A DNA stretch of 64,000 nt from Sphingomonas sp. CL5.1. Lineage in GTDB: Bacteria; Pseudomonadota; Alphaproteobacteria; Sphingomonadales; Sphingomonadaceae. The stretch covers positions 3,837,001 through 3,901,000 of the forward strand of contig NZ_CP050137.1 of assembly GCF_013344685.1 (NCBI RefSeq). Direction: 5' to 3'. The notes under the pieces are model-generated. The model was not told where the DNA came from and ran no database searches. It saw only the letters and a program-made list of their open reading frames with translations. The position numbers and the translations under genes are program-made. Every line of letters begins with the position of its first letter. Within the stretch, counting starts at the first letter, position 1. Of the stretch, positions 33,757-42,155 are shown piece by piece.

Positions 33757-34953
33757 TCAGACGATCTCGAACAATCCGGCCGCACCCATGCCGCCCGCGA
33801 CGCACATCGACACGACGACATAGCGCGCGCCGCGCCGCTTTCCTTCGATCAGCGCGTGGCCGGTCAGGCGGCTGCCGGTCATGCCGAATGGATGGCCGAT
33901 CGCGATCGCGCCACCGTTGACATTGAGCTTGCCCGGGTCGATCCCGAGCCGGTCGCGGCAATAGAGCGCCTGGCTGGCGAACGCCTCGTTCAGTTCCCAC
34001 AGCCCGATATCGTCCACCGTGAGGCCTGCGCGCTCAAGCAGCTTCGGCACCGCGAAGACCGGGCCGATGCCCATCTCGTCAGGCCGGCAGCCGGCGACCT
34101 GGAAGCCGCGATAGACGCCGAGGATCGGCAGCACCTCGCGCTCCGCCGTCGCGCGGTCCATCACGATCTGCGCCGATGCGCCATCGGAAAGCTGGCTGGC
34201 GTTGCCGGCGGTGACGAACCGGCCCTCCTTCACGAACTCGCCGTCCTTCCACACCGGCTTCAGCGCGGCGAGCGCCTCATAGGTGGTGCCGGCGCGCACG
34301 CCCTCGTCGCGGTCAAGCGTCACCGTCTCGGTGCCGGCCTTGCTGCCGTCCCTCTCGTAGAGCTGCTTCTCCACCGTGATCGGCACGATCTCCTCGGCGA
34401 AGCGGCCGGCGGCCTGCCCGGCGGCGGCGCGCTGCTGGCTGAGCGCGCCGAACTCGTCCTGCGCCTCGCGGCTGACGCTATAGCGTTCGGCGACGATCTC
34501 CGCCGTCTCGATCATCTGGATGTAGATCGCGGGGTCCGCCGCCTTGGCCGACTGGTTCTGGTAGCGCGGCGCATCCTTGGTGATCGTCATCGAGATGCTC
34601 TCGACCCCGCCCGCCAGCACCACGTCGTTGTCACCCGCGATGATCGACCGCGCGGCGAGCGCGATCGCGTTCAGCCCGGAGGAGCATTTGCGATCAAGCG
34701 ACATGCCCGCCACCGTGTTCGGGATGCCCGCGACGAGCGGGGTGAGTCGCCCGACATTGGCCGCCTGCGTCAGCCACTGGTTGCCGACGCCCATGATGAC
34801 ATCGTCGATTCGCGCCGGGTCGATCCCCGCACGCTCGACCGCCGCCTTCGCGACATGGCCGGCGAGCGCGGGCGCCTCGGTCATGTTGAAGGCGCCGCGA
34901 TAGGCCTTGCCGATACCCGTGCGGGCGGTGGAGACGATGACGGCTTCGCGCAT
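33757..34953 (-). CDS. thiolase family protein (acetyl-CoA C-acyltransferase)
   Basis: A 398-residue thiolase with nucleophile Cys90 ([10 protein letters not shown]), NEAFA, His in [14 protein letters not shown] and the second Cys in [10 protein letters not shown], so the catalytic set is complete. It cleaves 3-ketoacyl-CoA during beta-oxidation. Being flanked by a ketosteroid isomerase gene (3 bp away) and an SDR gene (11 bp) points to degradation of an isoprenoid or steroid side chain or ring. Confidence 0.93.
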   Translation of the reverse strand: MREAVIVSTARTGIGKAYRGAFNMTEAPALAGHVAKAAVERAGIDPARIDDVIMGVGNQWLTQAANVGRLTPLVAGIPNTVAGMSLDRKCSSGLNAIALAARSIIAGDNDVVLAGGVESISMTITKDAPRYQNQSAKAADPAIYIQMIETAEIVAERYSVSREAQDEFGALSQQRAAAGQAAGRFAEEIVPITVEKQLYERDGSKAGTETVTLDRDEGVRAGTTYEALAALKPVWKDGEFVKEGRFVTAGNASQLSDGASAQIVMDRATAEREVLPILGVYRGFQVAGCRPDEMGIGPVFAVPKLLERAGLTVDDIGLWELNEAFASQALYCRDRLGIDPGKLNVNGGAIAIGHPFGMTGSRLTGHALIEGKRRGARYVVVSMCVAGGMGAAGLFEIV

Positions 34954-34956
34954 TCC

Positions 34957-35328
34957 TTAAAATCCTTGCATGTTGGCCGGGCCGAAATAGGCGCGCATCT
35001 CGATCACCTTGCCCGCGTCGTCGAAGCGGAAGGTGTCGATCACGTCCACGCGCTTCTCGCCGCCGTAATTCAACGTCACCGAAAATGCGAAGGCGGCATA
35101 ATCGGCGGCTGTGCGCACCGGCCCTTCGAGCGTCAGCTTCGCGCCGGTCGCCATCGACGCGACATAGAAAGCGCGGATCGCATCGCGCCCATGACGCGCG
35201 GGCGAACCGACCGGGTCCTCCACCGTCGCATCCTCGGCGAACAGGGCGACGACCGCTTCCGGGTCCCCCTTGGCGAACGCTGCGATATAGGTTTCGACGA
35301 CGCGGACCTTGTCCTCATGGCTCGGCAT
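34957..35328 (-). CDS. ketosteroid isomerase-like protein (Delta5-3-ketosteroid isomerase family)
   Basis: A 123-residue NTF2-fold enzyme. Tyr14, Asp38 (in DATVEDPVGS) and Asp99 (in VIDTFRF) fall at exactly the residue numbers of the catalytic set in Comamonas testosteroni KSI, and MRAYFGPANM matches the C-terminal signature. KSI moves the double bond of 3-oxo-Delta5-steroids into conjugation. GGAGA before ATG 35328 fixes the start; an open upstream extension lacks support. First gene of the KSI-thiolase-SDR operon. Activity on non-steroid enones is the alternative. Confidence 0.87.
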   Translation of the reverse strand: MPSHEDKVRVVETYIAAFAKGDPEAVVALFAEDATVEDPVGSPARHGRDAIRAFYVASMATGAKLTLEGPVRTAADYAAFAFSVTLNYGGEKRVDVIDTFRFDDAGKVIEMRAYFGPANMQGF

Positions 35329-35392
35329 GGCTTCTCCTGCTCCGGGGACGACGGCGAACGGCTTACCGGGCCGACTCATATTTCAAGATAGA

Positions 35393-35422
35393 TGCGTATA
35401 TTTACAGCGATAATTATACGCA
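35393..35422. promoter_or_regulatory. TGCGTA-N18-TACGCA operator, copy 1
   Basis: A perfect dyad, TGCGTATA (35393-35400) and TATACGCA (35415-35422), lies 64 bp before the KSI start and 208 bp before the FMN reductase start. The same spacing recurs at 50333, 56257 and 63131. The ACGCAAAT half, best conserved in all copies, faces the plus-strand gene here. The rest of the 302-bp gap is AT-rich and otherwise empty except for a possible leader peptide. Confidence 0.55.
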
Positions 35423-35565
35423 AATATAAAACATATGACGATATTATCATTATATCTCGCTCAAAAAATCGCAAAAAAAGGTGCGCACTAGTCCAACTGG
35501 AGGATTTCACCCGCCCACGACCTCGATACGAAACCTGCCATGATAAACGGAGGGGCAGTCGCTCG

Positions 35566-35634
35566 ATGAGCGTTAGATCGACGCGAATGCCGCACCGCGG
35601 CGCTGAACCCGCAAGCGGAAAGGCTCGTCCATGA
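35566..35634 (+). CDS. possible 22-residue leader peptide
   Basis: A short ATG frame (MSVRSTRMPHRGAEPASGKA and two more residues) whose TGA overlaps the next gene's ATG as ATGA. GGAGGGG lies about 10 nt upstream. It could couple translation to the reductase gene. Composition is Arg-rich and unremarkable, so this may be chance. Confidence 0.22.
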   Translation: MSVRSTRMPHRGAEPASGKARP

Positions 35635-36236
35635 CCGATTCCGGGCCGCGCCCCTTCGTCGTCGCGATCGGCGGCACGCTCAAACCCGATTCCTCTACCG
35701 AAAAGGCGCTGGTTCTCGCGCTCCGGGGCGCCGAAGCCGAGGGTGCGGAAGTAACGCTCATCGCGGGCGTGCAACTCGACATGCCGCTGTTCAATCCGTC
35801 CAGCCCGGATCGCAGCGATACCGCAGGCGCAATGGTCGATACGCTGCGCCGCGCCGATGGCGTCATCATCGGTTCGCCCGGCTATCACGGCAGCATCTCC
35901 GGGCTGGTCAAGAACGCCCTCGATTACACCGAGGACATGCGCGACGACCCGATGCCCTATTTTCACGGACGTCCGGTCGGCAGTCTCGCGACCGGCGCGG
36001 GCTGGCAAGGCGCGGTCAACACGCTGACCGCGCTGCGCAACATCGTCCACGCGCTGCGGGGATGGAACACGCCGATGGGCGTGGCGATCAACACCGCCGA
36101 ACCGGTGTTCGCGGCGGACGGCACATGCCTGGATACGAAGATCGCGGCGATGCTGGAGCAAATGGGCCGGGAAATCGCGACGGCGGCGCGCGCCCGGAAT
36201 ATCCTCGAACTGGCGAAGGCCGATCATGACGCGTGA
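35631..36236 (+). CDS. NADPH-dependent FMN reductase family protein
   Basis: A 201-residue flavodoxin-like reductase. The FMN-phosphate loop is at GTLKPDSSTE and the second flavin motif reads SPGYHGSISGLVKNALDY. Such enzymes supply reduced FMN to two-component monooxygenases or reduce quinones. The luciferase-like monooxygenase encoded at 42156-43310 is a possible partner. Its stop overlaps the next gene by 11 nt. Confidence 0.9.
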   Translation: MTDSGPRPFVVAIGGTLKPDSSTEKALVLALRGAEAEGAEVTLIAGVQLDMPLFNPSSPDRSDTAGAMVDTLRRADGVIIGSPGYHGSISGLVKNALDYTEDMRDDPMPYFHGRPVGSLATGAGWQGAVNTLTALRNIVHALRGWNTPMGVAINTAEPVFAADGTCLDTKIAAMLEQMGREIATAARARNILELAKADHDA

Positions 36237-36774
36237 CGGGCTGATCGCGACGCTCGGCCCGATCCGCCAGATCGCCTGGCTGACCGAGGATCTCGACGCC
36301 GCCACCGGTCGCTGGCGCACCTTCGCCGGCATCGGGCCGTGGACCGTCTATCGCAACGTCACGCTCGAAGGGCGCTATCGCGGCCGATCGGCGCGCGTCA
36401 CGATCGATGTCGCGCTATCCTATCAGGACGGAACGCAGATCGAGATCATCCGCCCGCACGGGCGCGGCCCCTCGCCTTATCATGACGAAGGCGGGCGAGT
36501 GCGGGTCGGGATGCATCATGTCGCCTGGCTGGTGCAGAATGTCGCCGCCGCGAAGGAGACGGCGACGAAAGGCGGTCTCGACCTTCTGTTCGAGGCCGAA
36601 GCGGGCGGCGGCGCGACGCGCGTCGCCTATCTGCAAGCGCCGGACGATCCCGCCATGCTGCTCGAACTGATCGCGGCAACACCCGCGACGCTCGAAGGCT
36701 TCCATACCGGCGCCGAGGCCTCGCGGTACTGGGACGGCGTCAGCGCCGGACAGGAGCTTGATTTATCGGGATAA
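36226..36774 (+). CDS. VOC/glyoxalase-like protein
   Basis: A 182-residue VOC-fold protein with a first module IRQIAWLTEDLDAATGRWRTFAGIGPW and a second MHHVAWLVQNVAAAKETA. The first module lacks the usual metal His (IAW), the second has His-His, and Glu (LLELIAATP) is near 150. It belongs to the glyoxalase_4 group seen with degradation genes. Translationally coupled to the FMN reductase gene. Function unknown. Confidence 0.78.
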   Translation: MTRDGLIATLGPIRQIAWLTEDLDAATGRWRTFAGIGPWTVYRNVTLEGRYRGRSARVTIDVALSYQDGTQIEIIRPHGRGPSPYHDEGGRVRVGMHHVAWLVQNVAAAKETATKGGLDLLFEAEAGGGATRVAYLQAPDDPAMLLELIAATPATLEGFHTGAEASRYWDGVSAGQELDLSG

Positions 36775-36888
36775 GCGCCGCCGCGAACCGGCTGTCCGCT
36801 GAATCGCCGATCTTGTGGCAAGAACGCATCACGCTTCCGCAAACACTGGCATTTTTACGAAACGCCTAACGAAATGCGTAGCTGCCAC

Positions 36889-36926
36889 TTGACGCGATCC
36901 AGAACTTAGCGGCACAATCTTACGCA
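36889..36926 (+). promoter_or_regulatory. candidate promoter of the SRPBCC gene with operator half-sites
   Basis: TTGACG (36889-36894) and CACAAT (36913-36918) are separated by 18 bp. TACGCA (36921-36926) directly follows the -10, and TGCGTA (36875-36880) precedes the -35. The halves match the window's TGCGTA dyad, but the spacer is 40 bp instead of 18. Confidence 0.4.
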
Positions 36927-36982
36927 AAGCGATGGCATCATAGCCGTCCGACAACAGAATGCGGAACAGGAGGAGAGGGAAA

Positions 36983-37489
36983 ATGCGGGAGGGTGAAAGC
37001 CGCCTCACTTGGTTCAATCCCGACGCGGTGGTGCGCTCCGACCGGATCGAGATTGACGCCCCCGCCGCCCTGATCTGGGAAATCCTGATCGACCTTCCCC
37101 GCTACGGCGAGTGGAATCCGTTCTGCGTCGCCGCCGACTCCACGCTGGAGATGGGCGCGCCGGTCAACATGGTGCTGAAAAGCTATACCGAGCCGGGCGT
37201 CACCTTCCCCAATTGCGAATATGTCTGCGCCTTCGATCCGGGGAGATTGCTATCGTGGCAGCTCCCGCATGACGATGCCTGGCCTTATCCGGCGCGGCGC
37301 GACCAGATCATCGAGACGCTGGGGCCGGAGCGATCAGCCTATCAATCGACCGACGCTTTCCTCGGCGAGAACGGCATCCACGTCATGCGCTTCTGCGGCC
37401 CGTGGGTGAAGCGGGCGTTCGACGATACCGCGTGGGCGCTCAAGGCGCGCGCCGAAACGATGCAAGCCGCGCGACGGGCGGCGCCATGA
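36983..37489 (+). CDS. SRPBCC (START/Bet v1-like) family protein
   Basis: A 168-residue helix-grip protein with the family opening IEIDAPAALIWEILIDLPRYGEWNPF. SRPBCC proteins hold hydrophobic ligands in a large cavity and act as carriers, cyclases or hydrolases. AGGAGG lies about 9 nt before ATG 36983; the earlier in-frame ATG 36959 lies upstream of that site. It precedes a TonB-dependent receptor gene in the same direction, with a 137-bp gap. Confidence 0.87.
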   Translation: MREGESRLTWFNPDAVVRSDRIEIDAPAALIWEILIDLPRYGEWNPFCVAADSTLEMGAPVNMVLKSYTEPGVTFPNCEYVCAFDPGRLLSWQLPHDDAWPYPARRDQIIETLGPERSAYQSTDAFLGENGIHVMRFCGPWVKRAFDDTAWALKARAETMQAARRAAP

Positions 37490-37626
37490 CCACAAGTCTG
37501 GGAAGGATCGAACGGATCGGGCAGCCGTATCCACGATCCGGCCATCATCGCTCGCCCCATCCCGGTCGGCGCGCCTTCGACGCGGCCGCGGGCATCCCTT
37601 TTCCGATCTTCAGGGAGTTTTCGATA

Positions 37627-40047
37627 ATGATACGCGCCAACCTCCGTTTCGCGGCCAGCCTCGCCGTCCTTTCCGCTGCGCTCGCCACCCCCGCTTGGGC
37701 GCAGGACGCCCCAGCGCAGAAGCCAGCCGTGGACGAGGGCCGCATCACCGATGTCGTCGTCACCGCGCGCCGGCAGGAGGAAAGTATTCAGTCGACCCCG
37801 GTCTCGGTCTCCGCGCTCGGCGCGCAGATGCTCGACCAGCTCAATTTCAGGAGCGTCGACAAGCTCACGCAGCTCGTGCCCAACGTCGCGATCTCCGAAG
37901 CCTCGGGCAGCATCACCGGCACCCAGCCCTATATCCGCGGCATCGGCTCGGCCGAGCCGCTGCTGACGATCGACAGCCCGGTCGGCATGTATCTCGACGG
38001 CGTGTATCTGGGCCGGCAGGCGGCGAACAATTTCGACCTGGTCGATCCCGAGCGGATCGAGGTGCTGCGCGGCCCGCAGGGCACTCTCTACGGCCGCAAC
38101 ACCACCGCCGGCGCGATCAACATCATCACCAAGAAGCCCCCGCAGGAATTCGGCGCCGAGCTGAAGGCGGGCTATGGCAGCTACAATGCGTGGTTCACCC
38201 GCGCATCGATCGACACCGGCGCGTGGGGCAATAGCGGCCTTTCGGCGAGCTTCGCGGTGACGCATAGCGAGCGCGACGGCTTCGTCGACAACCCCAACAC
38301 CCCGCGCGATCGCGATCCCGGCGCGCGCAAGACCACCGCCGCATGGGGCAAGATCCATGGCGACTGGGGCAAGCTGACCGTCGACGTGTCGGCGGACTGG
38401 AGCTATTCCAAGGGCCAGCGCGGGCCGTTCGAGATCATCTCCGCCTATCAGCCCGCAGCGACCTATTTCGCGCGCTCGCCTTCCTATGGCGGCGATCCAT
38501 TTGTCGTCAGCCCGCAATATCAGGACAAGCTGCCGACCGAATATGTCGGCCAGCAGACCGCCAAGACCTATGGCACGGCGATCACCGCCGCTTACGAGGT
38601 GAGCAAGGCGCTGACCTTCAAGTCGATCACCGCATGGCGCGGCTGGGATTCGAGCGAGCCGACCAATTATGCCGGCAACCTGATGGGCGAAGTGATCGAT
38701 TTCACCTCGCCCACGCTCTATTCGGTGCAGCGCGTCTCGCCGTTCGTCGCCTATAATCAGGATCTGCGGCAGCGTCAGTTCAGCGAGGAATTCCAGGTCC
38801 TCGGTAAGACCGACACGTTGAGCTACGTCCTTGGCGCCTATTATTTCAACGAGCGCGCGAGCGAGCTGAACGACAATTACTACACGGTCGTCCTGCCGCC
38901 GGCCTATCTTGCCGCACTCGGCTATCCGAGCGCCGTGGGCGACGCGCTGACGGGTCAGGGCATCGACCTGATCGGCGTCAACCTCGGCCAGACAATGGCC
39001 TATCACACGCGCAGCGAATCCGTGGCCGGCTTCGGACAGGTGAGCTGGAAGCCGATGATCCTCGGCCAGCGGCTCGAGCTGACCGGCGGCCTCCGTTACA
39101 CCCATGACAGCCGCTCGATCGACGAGACGAGCATCCCGACGCCTCAGCCCTTCGCCGGACAGCTTCCCAATCCCGGCGCCACGCCGGGGCCGTCGCGCAC
39201 CGGCGACCTGTCGTTCAGCAACTGGTCGTACCTCGGGTCGATCAGCTTCCAGTGGACCCCGGACATCCTCACCTATGCGCGCTTCTCGACCGGCTACAAG
39301 TCCGGCGGGTTCGACGCGCGCGCCGGCGTGGACCTGACAACCGGCGTCACCTTCCCGTTCACCTTCAAGCCGGAAAAGGCGACCTCCTATGAAGTCGGCT
39401 TCAAGAGCGAGTTCCTCGATCACCGCCTGCGGCTGAACGGCTCGCTGTTCCGCACCGACTACGACGACCTCCAAGTGCCGCAATATGCCGGCGGCAACGG
39501 CTTCATCCCGAACGCCAACGCGCGCTACCAGGGCTTCGAGCTTGAGCTGCTGGCGATACCGATCAGGCGCGTCCAGTTCGATGCCAGCCTCGGCTATGTA
39601 GATCCGACCTATACCGAGTTCCTGCTCGCCGATCCCAATACCGGCATCGTCGGCGATTACGCGAAGCAGGCGAAATTCCCCTATGTCCCCAATTGGACGG
39701 TGCATGTCGGCGCGCAGGCATCGCACCGGCTGGACTTCGCCGACCTGATGCTGCGCGTCGATTACGCCCATACCAGCAAGCGCTATTTCCACACCATCGA
39801 CCTGCTCAACCCGGCGAACGACGCGATCGCCGATCCGGGGCAGGATCTGCTCAGCGCGCGGATCAGCCTTTCGGATATCGATCTGGGCGGCGGGCGCACG
39901 AAGCTGCGCGTGAGCGTCTATGCCGACAACCTGCTGAACGACCACACGCGGCAGGCGGGCATCGATTTCGGCCCGTCGATCGGCATCGCCGGCGTCAATT
40001 ACGGCCCGCCGCGCACCTTCGGGGTCGATGCGACGTTGAAGTTCTGA
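37627..40047 (+). CDS. TonB-dependent outer-membrane receptor
   Basis: An 806-residue receptor. The signal peptide MIRANLRFAASLAVLSAALA with cleavage after AWA (residue 25) is followed by a TonB box region (ITDVVVTARRQEE), a plug domain (VEVLRGPQGTLYGRNTTAGAINIITKKP) and a 22-strand barrel ending in aromatic Phe. AGGGAG precedes ATG 37627. Sphingomonads use such receptors for large or poorly soluble substrates rather than only siderophores. The catabolic neighbours suggest a hydrophobic compound. Confidence 0.95.
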   Translation: MIRANLRFAASLAVLSAALATPAWAQDAPAQKPAVDEGRITDVVVTARRQEESIQSTPVSVSALGAQMLDQLNFRSVDKLTQLVPNVAISEASGSITGTQPYIRGIGSAEPLLTIDSPVGMYLDGVYLGRQAANNFDLVDPERIEVLRGPQGTLYGRNTTAGAINIITKKPPQEFGAELKAGYGSYNAWFTRASIDTGAWGNSGLSASFAVTHSERDGFVDNPNTPRDRDPGARKTTAAWGKIHGDWGKLTVDVSADWSYSKGQRGPFEIISAYQPAATYFARSPSYGGDPFVVSPQYQDKLPTEYVGQQTAKTYGTAITAAYEVSKALTFKSITAWRGWDSSEPTNYAGNLMGEVIDFTSPTLYSVQRVSPFVAYNQDLRQRQFSEEFQVLGKTDTLSYVLGAYYFNERASELNDNYYTVVLPPAYLAALGYPSAVGDALTGQGIDLIGVNLGQTMAYHTRSESVAGFGQVSWKPMILGQRLELTGGLRYTHDSRSIDETSIPTPQPFAGQLPNPGATPGPSRTGDLSFSNWSYLGSISFQWTPDILTYARFSTGYKSGGFDARAGVDLTTGVTFPFTFKPEKATSYEVGFKSEFLDHRLRLNGSLFRTDYDDLQVPQYAGGNGFIPNANARYQGFELELLAIPIRRVQFDASLGYVDPTYTEFLLADPNTGIVGDYAKQAKFPYVPNWTVHVGAQASHRLDFADLMLRVDYAHTSKRYFHTIDLLNPANDAIADPGQDLLSARISLSDIDLGGGRTKLRVSVYADNLLNDHTRQAGIDFGPSIGIAGVNYGPPRTFGVDATLKF

Positions 40048-40057
40048 CGCGGGCTAC

Positions 40058-40091
40058 GGGGACCGGCGCCGGGGGGCGCCGGTTCCCGTTT
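40058..40091 (+). terminator. terminator-like hairpin after the TonB receptor gene
   Basis: GGGGACCGGCGCC pairs with GGCGCCGGTTCCC (one G-T) around a GGGG loop and is followed by GTTT. The T run is short, so strength is uncertain. Confidence 0.55.
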
Positions 40092-40171
40092 CGCGAGGAA
40101 ATGGCGATGACCGGCGCGACGCCGACGATCAGCGCGCCTTTCTCCGCAAGCGTCGCATCCGTTCCTCTCCG

Positions 40172-40762
40172 TTATGCGCCATGCCCCCGGAGCACGCTCC
40201 GTCCGATCGCACAGAAGCTGTGGCACAGGCGCGTGTCTACGATATGTTCCGGACATTCCGGATCGAACCAGCGATCGACGCGTGCCCAATGATAGGGATT
40301 GGTCATATAGGGGCCGAGCAGGCCGCCGGGATCGGCATATTCCTGTTCCCACGCATGGGTCCACGCCCGCGCGCCCATCGCTTTGGTCACACGGCTCAGC
40401 CGCCAGTTGCGGATCGCGCCGATATAGCGCGGCATCGCCAGCGTCTCCGCCTCGAACTGGCGGACGATATGGTCCGGCGTGCCCGGCGCGACCGCGAGCA
40501 GCAGGATGCGATAGACGCCGTCGCGCAGCCCCGGCTCCGCCCCGCTCTCCGCAATGGTTTCGTAAACCGCGCCGTCGATATGCGCGACCGCCGGGTCGGC
40601 CGGCAGGCCAGTGCCGCCGCCACGATGGTGGACGATCAGGTCGCCGCCCTCGAACACCCCCGGCAAGGTCGGCGCGACGAGTGTCGCATCGGCGAACTTC
40701 CGCGCGACCGCCGCGCGATCCGCATCCGCCCGCAGCGTGAGCAACGCGGTGAAATCAGCCAT
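40172..40762 (-). CDS. dimeric alpha-beta barrel (Dabb-like) domain protein
   Basis: A 196-residue protein with two ferredoxin-like halves. The C-terminal half (WTHAWEQEYADPGGLLGPYM and NPYHWARVDRWFDPECPEHI) is typical of stress-responsive Dabb proteins; the N-terminal half looks like a degenerate copy. Members include decarboxylases, heme-free oxygenases and unknowns in aromatic catabolism. It overlaps the preceding gene by 8 nt. Function not assigned. Confidence 0.72.
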   Translation of the reverse strand: MADFTALLTLRADADRAAVARKFADATLVAPTLPGVFEGGDLIVHHRGGGTGLPADPAVAHIDGAVYETIAESGAEPGLRDGVYRILLLAVAPGTPDHIVRQFEAETLAMPRYIGAIRNWRLSRVTKAMGARAWTHAWEQEYADPGGLLGPYMTNPYHWARVDRWFDPECPEHIVDTRLCHSFCAIGRSVLRGHGA

Positions 40763-41105
40763 GGCCGAGCGCCTCCACGTCGCCGGGCGCGGCGGCGAAA
40801 CGACGCGCACGGCCAAGGAGCCGGTCGCTCACCGCCTCCCAGAAGGCAGTCGTGCCGGGATCGGCGCCGGCGGCGTGCCGCATCGCCCACCAGCCCGCCG
40901 CCCCCGCGACGCTCCAGGTGATGCTGATCGTATTCGGCTGGTCGTCCATCCACAGCGGCGGGCTGACCAGCACATGCTCCAGCGTCATGCCCCGCGCCCG
41001 CGCGCCCGGCGCATAATCGGCCATATAGGCATCGAGCAGCGCGCGCCCCTCGCCCGGCTTGGCGATCAGATCGTCGAGGACGTACACGCGCGGCGCGCCG
41101 TTCAC
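40755..41105 (-). CDS. hypothetical protein, NIPSNAP/dimeric-barrel-like
   Basis: A 116-residue protein (VYVLDDLIAKPGEGRALLDAYMADYAPGARARGM in parts) with the length and strand-helix pattern of small dimeric alpha-beta barrel proteins. The GTG start at 41105 overlaps the oxidoreductase stop as GTGA; a longer open frame would enter that gene. Same operon as the Dabb-like, oxidoreductase and probably luciferase-like genes. No specific function. Confidence 0.68.
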   Translation of the reverse strand: MNGAPRVYVLDDLIAKPGEGRALLDAYMADYAPGARARGMTLEHVLVSPPLWMDDQPNTISITWSVAGAAGWWAMRHAAGADPGTTAFWEAVSDRLLGRARRFAAAPGDVEALGHG

Positions 41106-42097
41106 GACCTTGCCTCCGTATCGTCCACGCGCAACACGATCTTGCCGCGAACATGACCGCCTTCGACACGGCGGTGCGCCTCGGCGGCATCCGCCAGCGG
41201 CAGCACCTCGATCGGCGCGGGCTTGACCCGCCCCTGCGCGCATAATTCGGCGAGCATGGCCAGATGCTCCGGCTGTCGCGCCACGGCGATCATATTGGAA
41301 AGGATACGCACTCCCCGCGTCGCGGCGGTGGCGATGTCCGCCTCGCTCACATGCGAGATCAGCGTCTCTATCTCGACAAAGGCGCCGCCGGGTTTCACCA
41401 GATCCGTCGCGGACCCAGGCAACGTGCCAAGCCCCACCGCGTCCAGCACCAGATCGACGCCGCCTTCCGACCAGTCGCGCGCGGCTGCCACCACATCCTC
41501 ACCGGCATAATCGATCGCGCGTTCCGCCCCGAGCGACCGCACATAATCGGCGTTGCGCGCGCTGCATGTCGCGGCGACGCGCGCACCGGCTGCGCGGGCG
41601 ATCTGGATCGCGAGGCTGCCGATCCCGCCCGCGCCGCCGTTGACCAGCACGGCCTGGCCGGTCTTCAGCCCGCCGGCATCGACCAGCGCGCCATAAGCGG
41701 TCGCCCCCGCCGTCGGCAGCCCGGCGGCTTCGGCGAGGCTCATCCCCTGCGGCACCGGCGCGAGCATCGTGGGCCAGGCGAGGCAATATTCGGCATAGGC
41801 GCCATTCTCGCCCTGCCCTTGCCGCGACATGCCGAACACTCGATCGCCCGGCGTCAGACTCTCGACGCCCAGCCCCATCTCCGCGACGGTGCCCGACAGA
41901 TCGAAGCCCAGTACGAACGGAAAATGATAATCGAAATAGCGCGCCAGCTTGCCCTCGCGCGCTTTCCAGTCCGCTGGATTGACGCCCGCATAAGCCACCC
42001 TGACCAGCACCTCGCCCGGTCTCGGCGCCGGTCGGGGCAGATCGGTCAGGCGGAGAACTTCAGGGCCGCCAAAGCCATCGATCGCGATCGCGTGCAT
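41102..42097 (-). CDS. zinc-independent quinone oxidoreductase/MDR alcohol dehydrogenase
   Basis: A 331-residue medium-chain dehydrogenase/reductase. The N-terminal GroES-like domain lacks the catalytic-zinc Cys, and NGGAGGIGSLAIQIARAAGA is the NADPH motif, so it is QOR-like. It reduces enones or quinones. Its gene lies 58 bp downstream of the luciferase-like gene, same strand. Confidence 0.9.
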   Translation of the reverse strand: MHAIAIDGFGGPEVLRLTDLPRPAPRPGEVLVRVAYAGVNPADWKAREGKLARYFDYHFPFVLGFDLSGTVAEMGLGVESLTPGDRVFGMSRQGQGENGAYAEYCLAWPTMLAPVPQGMSLAEAAGLPTAGATAYGALVDAGGLKTGQAVLVNGGAGGIGSLAIQIARAAGARVAATCSARNADYVRSLGAERAIDYAGEDVVAAARDWSEGGVDLVLDAVGLGTLPGSATDLVKPGGAFVEIETLISHVSEADIATAATRGVRILSNMIAVARQPEHLAMLAELCAQGRVKPAPIEVLPLADAAEAHRRVEGGHVRGKIVLRVDDTEARS

Positions 42098-42155
42098 TCC
42101 TCTCTCCCGATATTAAAAAATCGGCCCGCCGGTGAAGGCGGGCCGAGTGGGGAGA

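Noticed and set aside
35392..35565. 80-codon plus-strand frame beginning inside operator copy 1
   Set aside because: No ribosome binding site, starts within the dyad, and the composition reflects AT-rich intergenic DNA; only the last 22 codons are kept as a weak leader candidate.
37342..39945. Very long antisense reading frame opposite TonB receptor 1
   Set aside because: Arg/Ala/Gly-rich composition typical of GC-rich shadow frames; the plus-strand receptor is unmistakable.
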